Source: Streptomyces sp. MBT65 | GTDB lineage: Bacteria; Actinomycetota; Actinomycetes; Streptomycetales; Streptomycetaceae | Assembly: GCF_016612545.1 (NCBI RefSeq) | Contig: NZ_JAENRY010000008.1 | Location: 1-62,833, forward strand | DNA: 62,833 nt | Reading direction: 5' to 3' | Part shown: in pieces, positions 54,376-62,221 of the stretch | Layout of the letters: each line of letters begins with the position of its first letter | Numbering within the stretch: the first letter of the stretch is position 1 | Notes under the pieces: generated by a model | Seen by the model: only the letters and a program-made list of their open reading frames with translations | What the model was told of the DNA's origin: nothing | The model's database searches: none | Translations under genes and position numbers: made by a program

Positions 54376-55755
54376 ATGCGCACAGCCCACAACAGACGTG
54401 CCATAGCGGCTTCTACGGCCGCCATCGCCGCCCTCGCCGCCGCCGCGCTGGCGACCGCGCCGCTGGCCGGCATCAGCGCCGCCGCGCCCGCCGCCGTACC
54501 GCAGACGAAGGTGATCCCGGCCATCACCGGGCACACCCTCGCGCGTGACGTGCCCAGCCCGCTCACCAGCGAGCAGTGCGAGGCCAAGTGGCAGATCGCG
54601 TGCTACAACCCGTTGCAGTACCGCACCGCGTACAACCTCAACTCGCTTTACAAGAAGGGCATTACGGGCAAGGGGCGGACGATCGTCATCGTCGACTCGT
54701 TCGGGTCGCCGACGATCCAGCACGATCTCGACGTCTACAGCAAGCAGTTCGGCCTGAAGAGCGCCAAGGTCAACGTGGTCAAGTGGGGCAACGTCCCCGT
54801 CTTCGACCCCACCAACGCGGACATGACCGGCTGGGCCGGCGAGACAACGCTGGACGTCGAGATGGCCCACGCGGTCGCGCCCGACGCGAAGATCGTGCTG
54901 GTGGAGACGGCGGTCGCCGAGACCGAGGGCGTGACCGGTCTGCCGGAGATGATGGACGCCGAGAAGCACCTGATCGACCACGGTGTCGGCGACGTCATCA
55001 CGCAGAGCTTCGGCGCCACGGAGAACACCTTCCCCGGCTTCGACCAGGGCGACTTCTCCAGCATCAAGAAGCTCCGCTACGCCTTCGAGGACGCCAACCG
55101 CAAGCACGTCACCGTCCTCGCCTCCTCCGGCGACGGCGGCGCCACCGACTACAACCTGGACGGCTCGGCCTTCTACGACAAGCCGGTCAACTCCTGGCCT
55201 TCCTCCGACCCGTTGGTGACGTCGATCGGCGGCACGCAGCTCCACCTGAACGACAAGGGCGACCGGGTCACGCCGGACAGCGTCTACAACGACTACGGCG
55301 CGGGCGGCGGCGGCCAGTCCCACGTGTTCGCGCGCCCGTCCTTCCAGAACGGCGTGAAGAGCGTCGTCGGCACCCAGCGCGCCACGCCCGACGTGTCGAT
55401 GGCCGCGGCGGTCAACGGCGGTGCGTGGACGTACTCCAGCTTCGACCCGACGGCGATCGGCTGGGACGTCTACGGCGGCACGAGCGAGGCCAGCCCGCTC
55501 TTCTCGGGCATCATCGCCCTCGCGGACCAGGCGGCGGGACACCGGGTGGGCAACATCAACTCGGCGCTGTACGCGCTCGCTCGGCACGGCGCCAAGAGCA
55601 ACGGCATCGTGGATGTGAACGACGGCACGAACAACACGTACGCGGGCGTGACCGGTTACACGGCGGTCAACGGCTACGACATGGCGACGGGCGTGGGCAC
55701 GGTGGACGCGCTGCGGTTCGTTCCGGCGCTGGCGAAGGCGAGTTGGCGACGCTGA
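54376..55755 (+). CDS. Secreted sedolisin (peptidase S53)
   Basis: 459 residues with signal peptide (RRAIAASTAAIAALAAAALA, cleavage near AAPAA). Catalytic Glu and Asp appear in GETTLDVEMAHAVAPDAKIV (E-x3-D), and the serine in GGTSEASPLFSGIIAL. Calcium-site residues are near the C-terminus (VNGYDMATGVGTVD). There is no large propeptide, so it is one of the short, kumamolisin-unlike sedolisins seen in Streptomyces. It is an acid-active serine-carboxyl peptidase by family. Confidence 0.9.
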   Translation: MRTAHNRRAIAASTAAIAALAAAALATAPLAGISAAAPAAVPQTKVIPAITGHTLARDVPSPLTSEQCEAKWQIACYNPLQYRTAYNLNSLYKKGITGKGRTIVIVDSFGSPTIQHDLDVYSKQFGLKSAKVNVVKWGNVPVFDPTNADMTGWAGETTLDVEMAHAVAPDAKIVLVETAVAETEGVTGLPEMMDAEKHLIDHGVGDVITQSFGATENTFPGFDQGDFSSIKKLRYAFEDANRKHVTVLASSGDGGATDYNLDGSAFYDKPVNSWPSSDPLVTSIGGTQLHLNDKGDRVTPDSVYNDYGAGGGGQSHVFARPSFQNGVKSVVGTQRATPDVSMAAAVNGGAWTYSSFDPTAIGWDVYGGTSEASPLFSGIIALADQAAGHRVGNINSALYALARHGAKSNGIVDVNDGTNNTYAGVTGYTAVNGYDMATGVGTVDALRFVPALAKASWRR

Positions 55756-55831
55756 GGTATCGCTGACGCGGCACGCGTTCGACGGCCCGGGTGCTCGCGC
55801 ACCTGGGCCGTCCGCGTGTTCACCGTCGTCC

Positions 55832-56332
55832 TCACATGCTGATCGACTGGGCGTACGTGACCTGGTTCAGCACGTACACGACCTGCTCGCGGGACTGCAC
55901 CGGGATCATCGTGGAGTGGTGCCGGCCACCGCTGTTGACGCTGACCTGCACGAAGCCGGTGGTGACGCGTTCCTTCATGAGAAGAAACAGCAGCCCGACG
56001 AAGCAGAGCAGGAAGAAGACCACCGCGAGCACGATCGCGTGCGGCGGAATCCGTTCCTCGGTACGCGACATGTCGGTAGCCGTCCACACCGCCCCTCTGA
56101 GCGGCATCGGCCCGGCCGGACTCACGATGGTGTCACCGTTGATCGCGATGTCCCCAAGGGTCAACATCGGGGCGCTGTAAGGAACTTGGGCCTGCGGATA
56201 CGACTGCGGCTGAGGCGGCACGGCCTGCGGGTAACCGTACCCACCCTCGGCGTAGGGACCGCTGGACGGCCCGCTGTACGGGTTCTGTCCGGGCGGCTGT
56301 TCCGGCGGTGGGCCGGGGTATTGGTTCGCCAT
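55832..56332 (-). CDS. Single-pass membrane protein with Pro-rich N-terminus
   Basis: 166 residues from ATG (MANQYPGPPPEQPPGQNPYS). A Pro/Gln/Tyr-rich disordered N-terminal part, a small folded segment (MLTLGDIAINGDTIVSPAGP), one strong membrane helix (PPHAIVLAVVFFLLCFVGLL) and a C-terminal domain of about 50 residues (FVQVSVNSGGRHHSTMIPVQ). Of a type frequent in actinobacteria; role unknown. Confidence 0.75.
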   Translation of the reverse strand: MANQYPGPPPEQPPGQNPYSGPSSGPYAEGGYGYPQAVPPQPQSYPQAQVPYSAPMLTLGDIAINGDTIVSPAGPMPLRGAVWTATDMSRTEERIPPHAIVLAVVFFLLCFVGLLFLLMKERVTTGFVQVSVNSGGRHHSTMIPVQSREQVVYVLNQVTYAQSISM

Positions 56333-56446
56333 GGGTGCTCTTCCCCCCGAGAGTGCGTATGAACTGCGCCGAGCGCTCATCCTCTCGCCCGGTCACATCC
56401 CCTATCTACGTAATGACAAGAAATAAGCGGGGCATCGCCATTCGCG

Positions 56447-56686
56447 TCATTCAGGCGTGGGCGTGGACGACGTAGGTGCCGACGCCGATTTCCGATGCCG
56501 GGCGAACCGGCGCCCCGCCACATAGAGGTTGACCAGCAGCACCGCCCCTCCCGCGACAGGCCAGCCGACGGAGCCCCCCTCGCGATAGGTCTGGACCCCC
56601 ATCACCAGCAGCAGGACACCCACCACCGGCCCCATCAGGTCAAGGAGGAGGTCCAGACGCCGCATGACTGTCGAAAAGTCGACCAT
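56447..56686 (-). CDS. Small two-helix membrane protein
   Basis: 79 residues from the ATG giving MVDFSTVMRRLDLLLDLMGP. Two hydrophobic segments (PVVGVLLLVMGVQTY and GWPVAGGAVLLVNLYVAGRR) and a basic/Ser-Thr tail. The longer frame upstream is a shadow of neighbouring genes. Function unknown. Confidence 0.65.
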   Translation of the reverse strand: MVDFSTVMRRLDLLLDLMGPVVGVLLLVMGVQTYREGGSVGWPVAGGAVLLVNLYVAGRRFARHRKSASAPTSSTPTPE

Positions 56687-56705
56687 GGCTTGATCGTGAC
56701 AGGGG

Positions 56706-56990
56706 GTGGGGGCCGTTGCCAAGGGCTGTTGTCGCCTGCTGGGGAGGGCGGTTGGGGCGCTCGGGACTCGCCTTGGCGGCGGTGAGCTCGTCATCGATCC
56801 CGGTGCCCAGGTGCTCGATGTCGCCAAGGTCGTACGGCAGTTGACGGGGCTCAGTCTCTGGCGCGGCAAGCTGCTGGTGACGGAGGTGCCTGTCGTGGCT
56901 CTCGGTGGTGTGCCGGAGGCGGACGCCGAGGTGGCGGGGGCGGAGGCCGAGATTCGGGAGTGGCAGCCGCCGAACCCGCCGATGCCCTGA
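56706..56990 (+). CDS. Possible small hypothetical protein
   Basis: 94 residues from GTG with reasonable third-position GC. Segments VRQLTGLSLWRGKLLVTEVP and EIREWQPPNPPMP read like a real small protein. There is no known domain. It overlaps the tail of a possible Pro/Glu-rich ORF on the other strand; the two are unlikely to be both real over their full length. Confidence 0.4.
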   Translation: MGAVAKGCCRLLGRAVGALGTRLGGGELVIDPGAQVLDVAKVVRQLTGLSLWRGKLLVTEVPVVALGGVPEADAEVAGAEAEIREWQPPNPPMP

Positions 56991-57104
56991 GCCATGCCCA
57001 GCGGCGTCGGAATCGGATCGGAAGCGGGTGGTGGCTACCCGCGGAAGCGCCGGCGGCGGTGCACTGGGACCCGGTGAGGCCGGGTGGCGGTGGCGGGCCA
57101 GTGA

Positions 57105-57407
57105 CCGGTGGGCGATGCCGCGTGGGGGAGCCGTAGATGCGGAGGAACCCGTCGGAGCGGGGGATGGACGCCGAGGTCCGCCCGGTCTCACCTCGGGGGC
57201 GGGGTCCGGCACTGGCACCGGCTCGGGGGCTGGCTCTGGCAACGGCAGCGGCTTGGGGTCGGGCTCGGACTCCGGGTCCGGCACCGGCTCGGACTCTGAC
57301 TCAGGGGCTCGCACCGGCTCGGGCTCGAGGTCTGGCGCCGACTCGGGCTCTGGTATCGACCCGGGCTCAGGCTCGGTGGCCTCAACTTCCTTGTCTGTCC
57401 TGGTCAT
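57105..57407 (-). CDS. Possible Pro/Glu-rich low-complexity protein coupled to the SARP-macro gene
   Basis: An ATG overlaps the stop of the upstream SARP-macro gene by four bases (ATGA) and opens MTRTDKEVEATEPEPGSIPE, then about 60 residues of PEPxSEPx-type repeats. The frame continues to 56640, but the downstream part has shadow-like composition (many His/Arg) and overlaps two other genes, so I give only the plausible N-terminal part. The overlap start argues for translation; the repeats could be an acidic tail left after a frameshift. Confidence 0.35.
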
Positions 57408-58804
57408 TCACCCCGGTCCGGCCCCGGCGCCGGCTCCAGGTCCGGGACCAGTTCGTGGAATCGCCGCTCGACCGGCGACAGGTCGGTGCTGGCCAGGTCC
57501 TCCGGGCGGACCACTATGCGGAGTTCGGGGGTGAGCGCGGGATAGCGGCGGCACGCGGTGATGAACGAGTCGACGATCAGGCCCACGAGTTGGCTGCGGT
57601 CGAGGTCGGTCACCCGGGCGAGCCCGGAGCCGATGAGCGGGACGGCGACCGGTCTGAACAGGCCGTGCACGGCCACCGAGGCCCAGAGGTGGTCCAGGCC
57701 GGCCCGCAGATCCTCGTCACCGGACCTGGCCACCAGGTCGTTGCCGAGCCGCGAATAGGCGACCGCGAAGATCCGCCGGCCGTCGACGGGCACGGCAACC
57801 GTCGTACCCACCGGATACCGCACCCGTCGACCACGCGGCTTGGCCCGCGCGCTCTCCGTGCCGACGGCCCGCACGGTACGCAGCCCGGCCTTCAACTTCT
57901 CGTCCAGCAGGCGCCGTCGGCCGCCGAAGAGCCGCTCGACCAGCTGACTCTGCACGCTGTCGCGGCTGATGACGATGTCCTGGTCGGTCTCCGTGTCGAA
58001 GGTGTCGGTGAAGCCGACCACCAGATTGCAGTCCGTCTGCTCGAACAGGTCACCGCGCACGAGGACCACATCCGCCCGCTGACCGGGCAACGGGACCCGG
58101 TGGCGCAGCAGTTCGGCACCGTGCCGGGCGCGCAGCGCGGCCCGCAGCGTGTCCAGGGTGCGCACCGCGTCGAGGTCGTCGGGATGGTCACGGACGATCA
58201 GCTCCGCGACCGGCAGCGCGAGCTCCGGGCGCCCCAAGTCGGCCTGCACACGGACCAGTTCACGCCGCGCGGAGTCCAACAGACCGGTGAGCCGACGGAT
58301 GAACGGGTCGGCGAACGTCTCGCCGTTGACCTCGGCCAGCGGCCGCCCGCGGATCAGCCCCAGCGCCTCGGCGAGCTCATGCGCGGCGGTCGCGGGCGGA
58401 GCCAGCAGCGCGGTCCCGACGACCGCCGTGAACCGCGCGCTGTCCAGTTCCTCGGGCCGCAGCACCAGACGGTAGGCGGTCTCCGGACCGTGCACGGTGA
58501 CCTGCTGCTCGGTGCGCAGCACGCGCGCGGCGGTGCCGTCCTGACCGGGATCGAGCGCGCGCCGCAGCTCCAGGACGCGCTTCTGCACCTCGTTGCGATT
58601 GCGCTGGTCCAGATGGCGCGGCCCGTCCGCCAACCCCCATACGTCCCGCCGCAGTTGACGCACCGGAACGGCCTCGCCCTCGGCGGCCACCAGACGGACC
58701 AGCAGCCGGGTGGTCAGCGGCGTCAGCCTGACCGGAATCCCGTCGACGTCGAGCTGGACCGGCCCCAGCACTTTGACCTGAATACGCACTCGTCCATCGG
58801 CCAC
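57404..58804 (-). CDS. SARP-type regulator fused to a ThsA-like macro domain
   Basis: 466 residues. Residues 1-110: OmpR-type winged helix as in SARPs (RIQVKVLGPVQLDVDGIPVR, LTPLTTRLLVRLVAAEGEAV, LRRDVWG). Residues 110-235: BTAD-like helical repeats (AHELAEALGLIRGRPLAEVN, RRELVRVQADLGRPELALPV). Residues 245-450: a macro-like domain (RGDLFEQTDCNLVVGFTDTF, RRVRYPVGTTVAV, FAVAYSRLGNDLVA, VAVPLIGSGLARVTDLD) closely related to the neighbouring membrane protein and to the Thoeris ThsA macro domain. ThsA-type macro domains bind a TIR-made cyclic nucleotide; here the domain would make transcription responsive to it. Divergent from the membrane macro gene. Confidence 0.85.
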   Translation of the reverse strand: MADGRVRIQVKVLGPVQLDVDGIPVRLTPLTTRLLVRLVAAEGEAVPVRQLRRDVWGLADGPRHLDQRNRNEVQKRVLELRRALDPGQDGTAARVLRTEQQVTVHGPETAYRLVLRPEELDSARFTAVVGTALLAPPATAAHELAEALGLIRGRPLAEVNGETFADPFIRRLTGLLDSARRELVRVQADLGRPELALPVAELIVRDHPDDLDAVRTLDTLRAALRARHGAELLRHRVPLPGQRADVVLVRGDLFEQTDCNLVVGFTDTFDTETDQDIVISRDSVQSQLVERLFGGRRRLLDEKLKAGLRTVRAVGTESARAKPRGRRVRYPVGTTVAVPVDGRRIFAVAYSRLGNDLVARSGDEDLRAGLDHLWASVAVHGLFRPVAVPLIGSGLARVTDLDRSQLVGLIVDSFITACRRYPALTPELRIVVRPEDLASTDLSPVERRFHELVPDLEPAPGPDRGE

Positions 58805-58839
58805 CCGCGTCGCCCCCGCCGCGCCCCTGTATCACCCTG

Positions 58840-58857
58840 TGTCACCGAGAAGTGACA
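58840..58857. promoter_or_regulatory. Inverted repeat in divergent SARP/macro promoter
   Basis: TGTCAC-N6-GTGACA, a perfect 6-bp inverted pair, preceded by a similar half (TATCACC). It lies in the 64 bases between the two divergent starts and would serve as an operator controlling both genes, possibly by the SARP protein itself. Confidence 0.55.
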
Positions 58858-58868
58858 AGAAGATTATC

Positions 58869-59789
58869 ATGAGGCCTTGGAGAAACCGTGTGGCCCAACT
58901 CCGCATACCCCTACGCTTTTTGAGGCTCTACGGCACCGGCCGCGCCCGAAGGGTTTTCGCCCGCAACACGATGGTGGCGTTCGGCGGAATATCGGCGGTG
59001 CTTCAGTTCGTCGGGCAATTCTTCCCCCGGAGCTTTCCCGATCCCGGCACGGTCACGGTGGTGTCGGTGGTGGCATGCGTGGTGTGGGGTCTGGTCCAGG
59101 CGCGCCCGGTGCCCCGGGTGGAGCAGGTGTTCCGGCGGCCCGATCTGACGGTCGTGGTCGAGGCGGGCGACCTGTTCGACCAGCCGGCGCATCTCGTCAT
59201 CGGGTTCTGCGACACCTTCGACACCGCGTCGGCGGACGGCGAGGTCATCAACGCGGCCAGCGTGCAAGGGCAGTTGCTGCTCCGGCGCTACGACGATGAC
59301 GTACGGCGCCTGGACGCCGAACTGCTCGCGGCGCTCGCCGGGGTCGCACCGGTCGCACGGGAGGACCGGGACCGTAAGCCGCTGGGCAAACTGGACCGGT
59401 ACCCGGTCGGCACGGTGGCGGTCCTGGGCGCCCGGCCGCAGTTGGTGTTCGCGGTCGCGTACAGCCGTATCGGCAACGACTGTGTGGCCGCGTCCAGTGT
59501 GGAGGAACTCTGGCTCGGGCTCGGCCGGTTGTGGGACGCCCTGCACCGGCACGCCCAACTGGAGCGGGTGGCGATGCCGTTGGTCGGATCGGGGCTGTCC
59601 CGGCTCGATCACCTCGACCAGGACAGCCTGCTGCGGCTGATCCTGATGTCCTTCGTCGCCCGGTCCCGGGAGGGCGCGGTCTGCCGGGAGTTGAGGGTCG
59701 TGGTGCGGCCCGCAGATCTGGAACGGATCGATATGCGGGAGGTGGCGGCCTTCTTGAGAGTTCTCGCGTCTGGACTGGACCACGCCTGA
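58869..59789 (+). CDS. Membrane-anchored macro-domain protein (Thoeris ThsA-like)
   Basis: 306 residues from ATG. A GTG 30 bases earlier is possible, but it would overlap the operator-like repeat. A basic N-terminus is followed by two hydrophobic segments (MVAFGGISAVLQFVGQFF and GTVTVVSVVACVVWGLVQAR), then a macro-like domain (GDLFDQPAHLVIGFCDTFDT, LDRYPVGTVAVLG, FAVAYSRIGNDCVAASS, VAMPLVGSGLSRLDHLDQDS). Two membrane helices plus a macro domain is the architecture of type II Thoeris ThsA effectors, which act at the membrane when activated by a TIR-derived signal. It is convergent with the TIR-like gene. Confidence 0.85.
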   Translation: MRPWRNRVAQLRIPLRFLRLYGTGRARRVFARNTMVAFGGISAVLQFVGQFFPRSFPDPGTVTVVSVVACVVWGLVQARPVPRVEQVFRRPDLTVVVEAGDLFDQPAHLVIGFCDTFDTASADGEVINAASVQGQLLLRRYDDDVRRLDAELLAALAGVAPVAREDRDRKPLGKLDRYPVGTVAVLGARPQLVFAVAYSRIGNDCVAASSVEELWLGLGRLWDALHRHAQLERVAMPLVGSGLSRLDHLDQDSLLRLILMSFVARSREGAVCRELRVVVRPADLERIDMREVAAFLRVLASGLDHA

Positions 59790-59797
59790 AAGGAAAA

Positions 59798-59827
59798 GGG
59801 GGACGGACGCCGAAGCGTCCGTCCCCC
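59798..59827. terminator. Bidirectional terminator between macro and TIR genes
   Basis: A 13-bp stem (GGGGGACGGACGC and complement) with CGAA loop in the 65-base gap between the convergent stops. Confidence 0.85.
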
Positions 59828-59854
59828 TCCCCCCTTATTTCCTTTCGCTGTGAT

Positions 59855-60559
59855 TCAGGCGAGCCGGCGATACGCGGAGAGGTTCTGGAAGTAGCGGGTG
59901 TCGCGCCATTCCGGCCGACTGTCGTCGAGTTGGCAGCCGGCCAGTTTCAGCCGCGCGGCGATCTTCGCGAGGGAGGCCTCCGTGCCGTCGAACCGGATGA
60001 CGTTGATGCCCGCGGTGTCGGCGACATGCCGTAGCCGGCCGACCTCGACGATGACGGTCCGCTCCGGGTAGGCCATCAGCACCATGCCCAGCTCGATCAG
60101 CACGTTCTGCCGCGGCTGGCCGGTGAGTTGGGTCTCGTCGTCCCGTTCGCGGTTGCCGAGCAGATGCGGGTGGAGCTTGGCGACGTCGTCCGGGGTGAGC
60201 AGCACCAGGGCGGCCTGCGCCTGCGCCGGTGCGTTCATGACCACCTCACCGAGGAAGGGCGAGGGCTTGCCGGTGGCCCGCACCAACTCCTCCCACTCCA
60301 GGGGCCGTAGGTCGAGCCGGCGCAGCAGCCCGAACATCGCCTGCCGCACCTCTTCGTCCCGGCCGTGCACGACGAAGACGCTACGGCCGCGGTCGTGACC
60401 GGCGGGCGCCTGCCCGGAGGGCTGGTCGCCCGTCTGGTCGGAGGCCTGCGCCTCGGCGGCCGAAGTCGCGGGCGCCGCATGGTAGTTGTAGCCGAAGCCC
60501 TTGTTCTCCCCGCCGAGGATGACCTGGCTGTTGTCCCCGAACGTGTGGCTCTCGCTCAT
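59855..60559 (-). CDS. TIR-like (CAP12/PF10137-type) protein with N-terminal amyloid-like motif
   Basis: 234 residues. Residues 7-27 carry FGDNSQVILGGENKGF followed by GYNYH, nearly the same as the end of the upstream membrane protein. A disordered Ala/Gln/Ser linker (28-58) leads to a TIR-like nucleotide-binding domain: VFVVHGRD (61-68), LEWEELVRATGKPSPFLGEV, ALVLLTPDDVAKL and the probable catalytic Glu156 in NVLIELGM, then ERTVIVEVGRLRHVADTAGI. Related domains (for example in CBASS Cap12) are NAD-cleaving effectors. The start overlaps the membrane gene stop by four bases, so the two are translationally coupled. Confidence 0.87.
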   Translation of the reverse strand: MSESHTFGDNSQVILGGENKGFGYNYHAAPATSAAEAQASDQTGDQPSGQAPAGHDRGRSVFVVHGRDEEVRQAMFGLLRRLDLRPLEWEELVRATGKPSPFLGEVVMNAPAQAQAALVLLTPDDVAKLHPHLLGNRERDDETQLTGQPRQNVLIELGMVLMAYPERTVIVEVGRLRHVADTAGINVIRFDGTEASLAKIAARLKLAGCQLDDSRPEWRDTRYFQNLSAYRRLA

Positions 60560-62190
60560 GACGGACCCCCTCCTCCGCTGCCGGACGAACCCGAATCGGC
60601 GCCCGGCGGATGGTAGTTGTACCCGAAGTTCTCGTTGTGCCCGCCGAGGATCGCCTGAGCGTTGTCCCCGAAAAGGATGTTGGTCTGCGCGCGGTCGTGG
60701 TCGGCGAGATCCACGTCGTGCTCCTCCAGGAACTGCCGGATGGTGTGCAGCAGTCGGCGCTCGACGATCTGCGAGTACTTCAGCGCGTCGGTCTTCTGGA
60801 AGAAGTGGTGGTAGGTGTCGCTGGTGGCCATCTCCCGGACGCTGGTCAGCGCGCCGCAGTCCACCGACGCGTTCGCGTAGCGGGCGAGCCGGAACTCGCT
60901 GGTGTCGACCGTCGCGCCCGCGGCCGTGAACTCGATGGTGGACCGCCCGCCCCGCCGGGGCCGCACCCACCGGCGCACCCGCTGCGGCAGGAACCGCTCG
61001 GGGAACAGCCGCAGCGGCCACAGCCAGAACGCCACGCACCAGCGCGGCACGGCCTTGACCATGTCCCACGCGACCCGCACCGCGAGCCGGGCGTCGAAGG
61101 AGTCAGGCAGTTGGTCGACGAGGTGGAACTCCCTTACCAGCGGCCCGAGTACGTAGGTGTAGAACTCGGTGTGCAGGGTGTCGCCCTTGAGGTCGAACCC
61201 GACGAAGATCGAGGTCACCAGCTCCTCGTTCCAGGATCCGACGCGCACGCACAGGTACTCGCGGGCCGCGTCGTAGTCCTCCCGCCAGTGGATGTCCGGC
61301 AGATCGTCCATGCCGGGCAGCTGGGACCAACCGCCGCCCAGCGTACGGTCGTTGGTGCGGATCGCCGTCGTGTAGCGGCGCTGCTCGACGGCCAGCCCCT
61401 CGATCCGTTCGTCCTGGCGGACCTCGTCGCGCAGTTCCGCGTCCATCCGGGCGGCGACGTACGAGGTGATCTTGTGGACGGTGAACGGCTTGACCGGTTT
61501 GCGTTCCACGTCGTCCAGGTCGGCCCCGGATCCCGTCCCGTTGACGTCGAAGTCCTTGCGCGCACCGAGGCGGTTCTTGGGCGCGCCGAGCAGGAGTTGG
61601 GCGTTCGCCCAGTCGCGCAGGGGCAGACCGGCGCCGACGAAGGGCCGGAACCCGCCGTAGAAGACCAGGCCTTCGTGGCTGCCCTGCTCGGAGTCGATCT
61701 TGCCGATCAGGGCAGGGGTGAGCCTGCCGTTGGCGGGATAAGCGCCGTCGAAGCCGCCGGCCGGGCCGGTCTCCTTCAGGCGGGTCATCAGGATGTGCAG
61801 GGTGACGACCCGGCGCAGATAGGCCGCGCCCCACAGCACCCAGAACAGGAGCTGCGCGCCGACGAAGGGACCGAGCGCGCCGTTGCTCAGCAGGATCAGC
61901 AGCAGGACCGCCGAACCGGCGCCGACTCCCCATTGGATACGGCGCAGTCGGCGCGCGGCGAGGGCGTGGGCGAGGACCGACACGGCGTCGTAGCCGTACG
62001 ACGGCGCGACCACTCTGAAGCGTTTCCTGACCAGTTCGCGGATGACGTCCTTGCGGTAGCCGGGGTCGAGGTAGGTGCCCGCGGACAGCAGGCGGGTGGC
62101 CTTGGTCCGCGCGTACACGCGGGCGACCTGGGGCGGCGCCCCGGGCGGCGGCGGGACGGGCGGATAGCGGTGCGGTGCCTGTGTGCTCAC
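60556..62190 (-). CDS. Large membrane protein with C-terminal amyloid-like motif (candidate sensor)
   Basis: 544 residues. A Pro-rich N-terminus, two membrane segments around 85-125 (GSAVLLLILLSNGALGPFVG, LLFWVLWGAAYLRRVV), a large domain without a family I can name (WREDYDAAREYLCVRVGSWN; FVGFDLKGDTLHTEFYTYVL) and a second hydrophobic patch near 380-400 (WCVAFWLWPLRLFPERFLP). A charged helix (IVERRLLHTIRQFLEEHDVD) follows. Residues 507-527 read FGDNAQAILGG, then HNENFGYNYH, matching the N-terminus of the TIR protein at 16 of 21 positions. A Gly/Ser tail ends the protein. I infer a membrane receptor that nucleates the TIR partner. Confidence 0.8.
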   Translation of the reverse strand: MSTQAPHRYPPVPPPPGAPPQVARVYARTKATRLLSAGTYLDPGYRKDVIRELVRKRFRVVAPSYGYDAVSVLAHALAARRLRRIQWGVGAGSAVLLLILLSNGALGPFVGAQLLFWVLWGAAYLRRVVTLHILMTRLKETGPAGGFDGAYPANGRLTPALIGKIDSEQGSHEGLVFYGGFRPFVGAGLPLRDWANAQLLLGAPKNRLGARKDFDVNGTGSGADLDDVERKPVKPFTVHKITSYVAARMDAELRDEVRQDERIEGLAVEQRRYTTAIRTNDRTLGGGWSQLPGMDDLPDIHWREDYDAAREYLCVRVGSWNEELVTSIFVGFDLKGDTLHTEFYTYVLGPLVREFHLVDQLPDSFDARLAVRVAWDMVKAVPRWCVAFWLWPLRLFPERFLPQRVRRWVRPRRGGRSTIEFTAAGATVDTSEFRLARYANASVDCGALTSVREMATSDTYHHFFQKTDALKYSQIVERRLLHTIRQFLEEHDVDLADHDRAQTNILFGDNAQAILGGHNENFGYNYHPPGADSGSSGSGGGGPS

Positions 62191-62221
62191 GATGGTTCAG
62201 CGCTCCACTCGTGCGGGTCGG

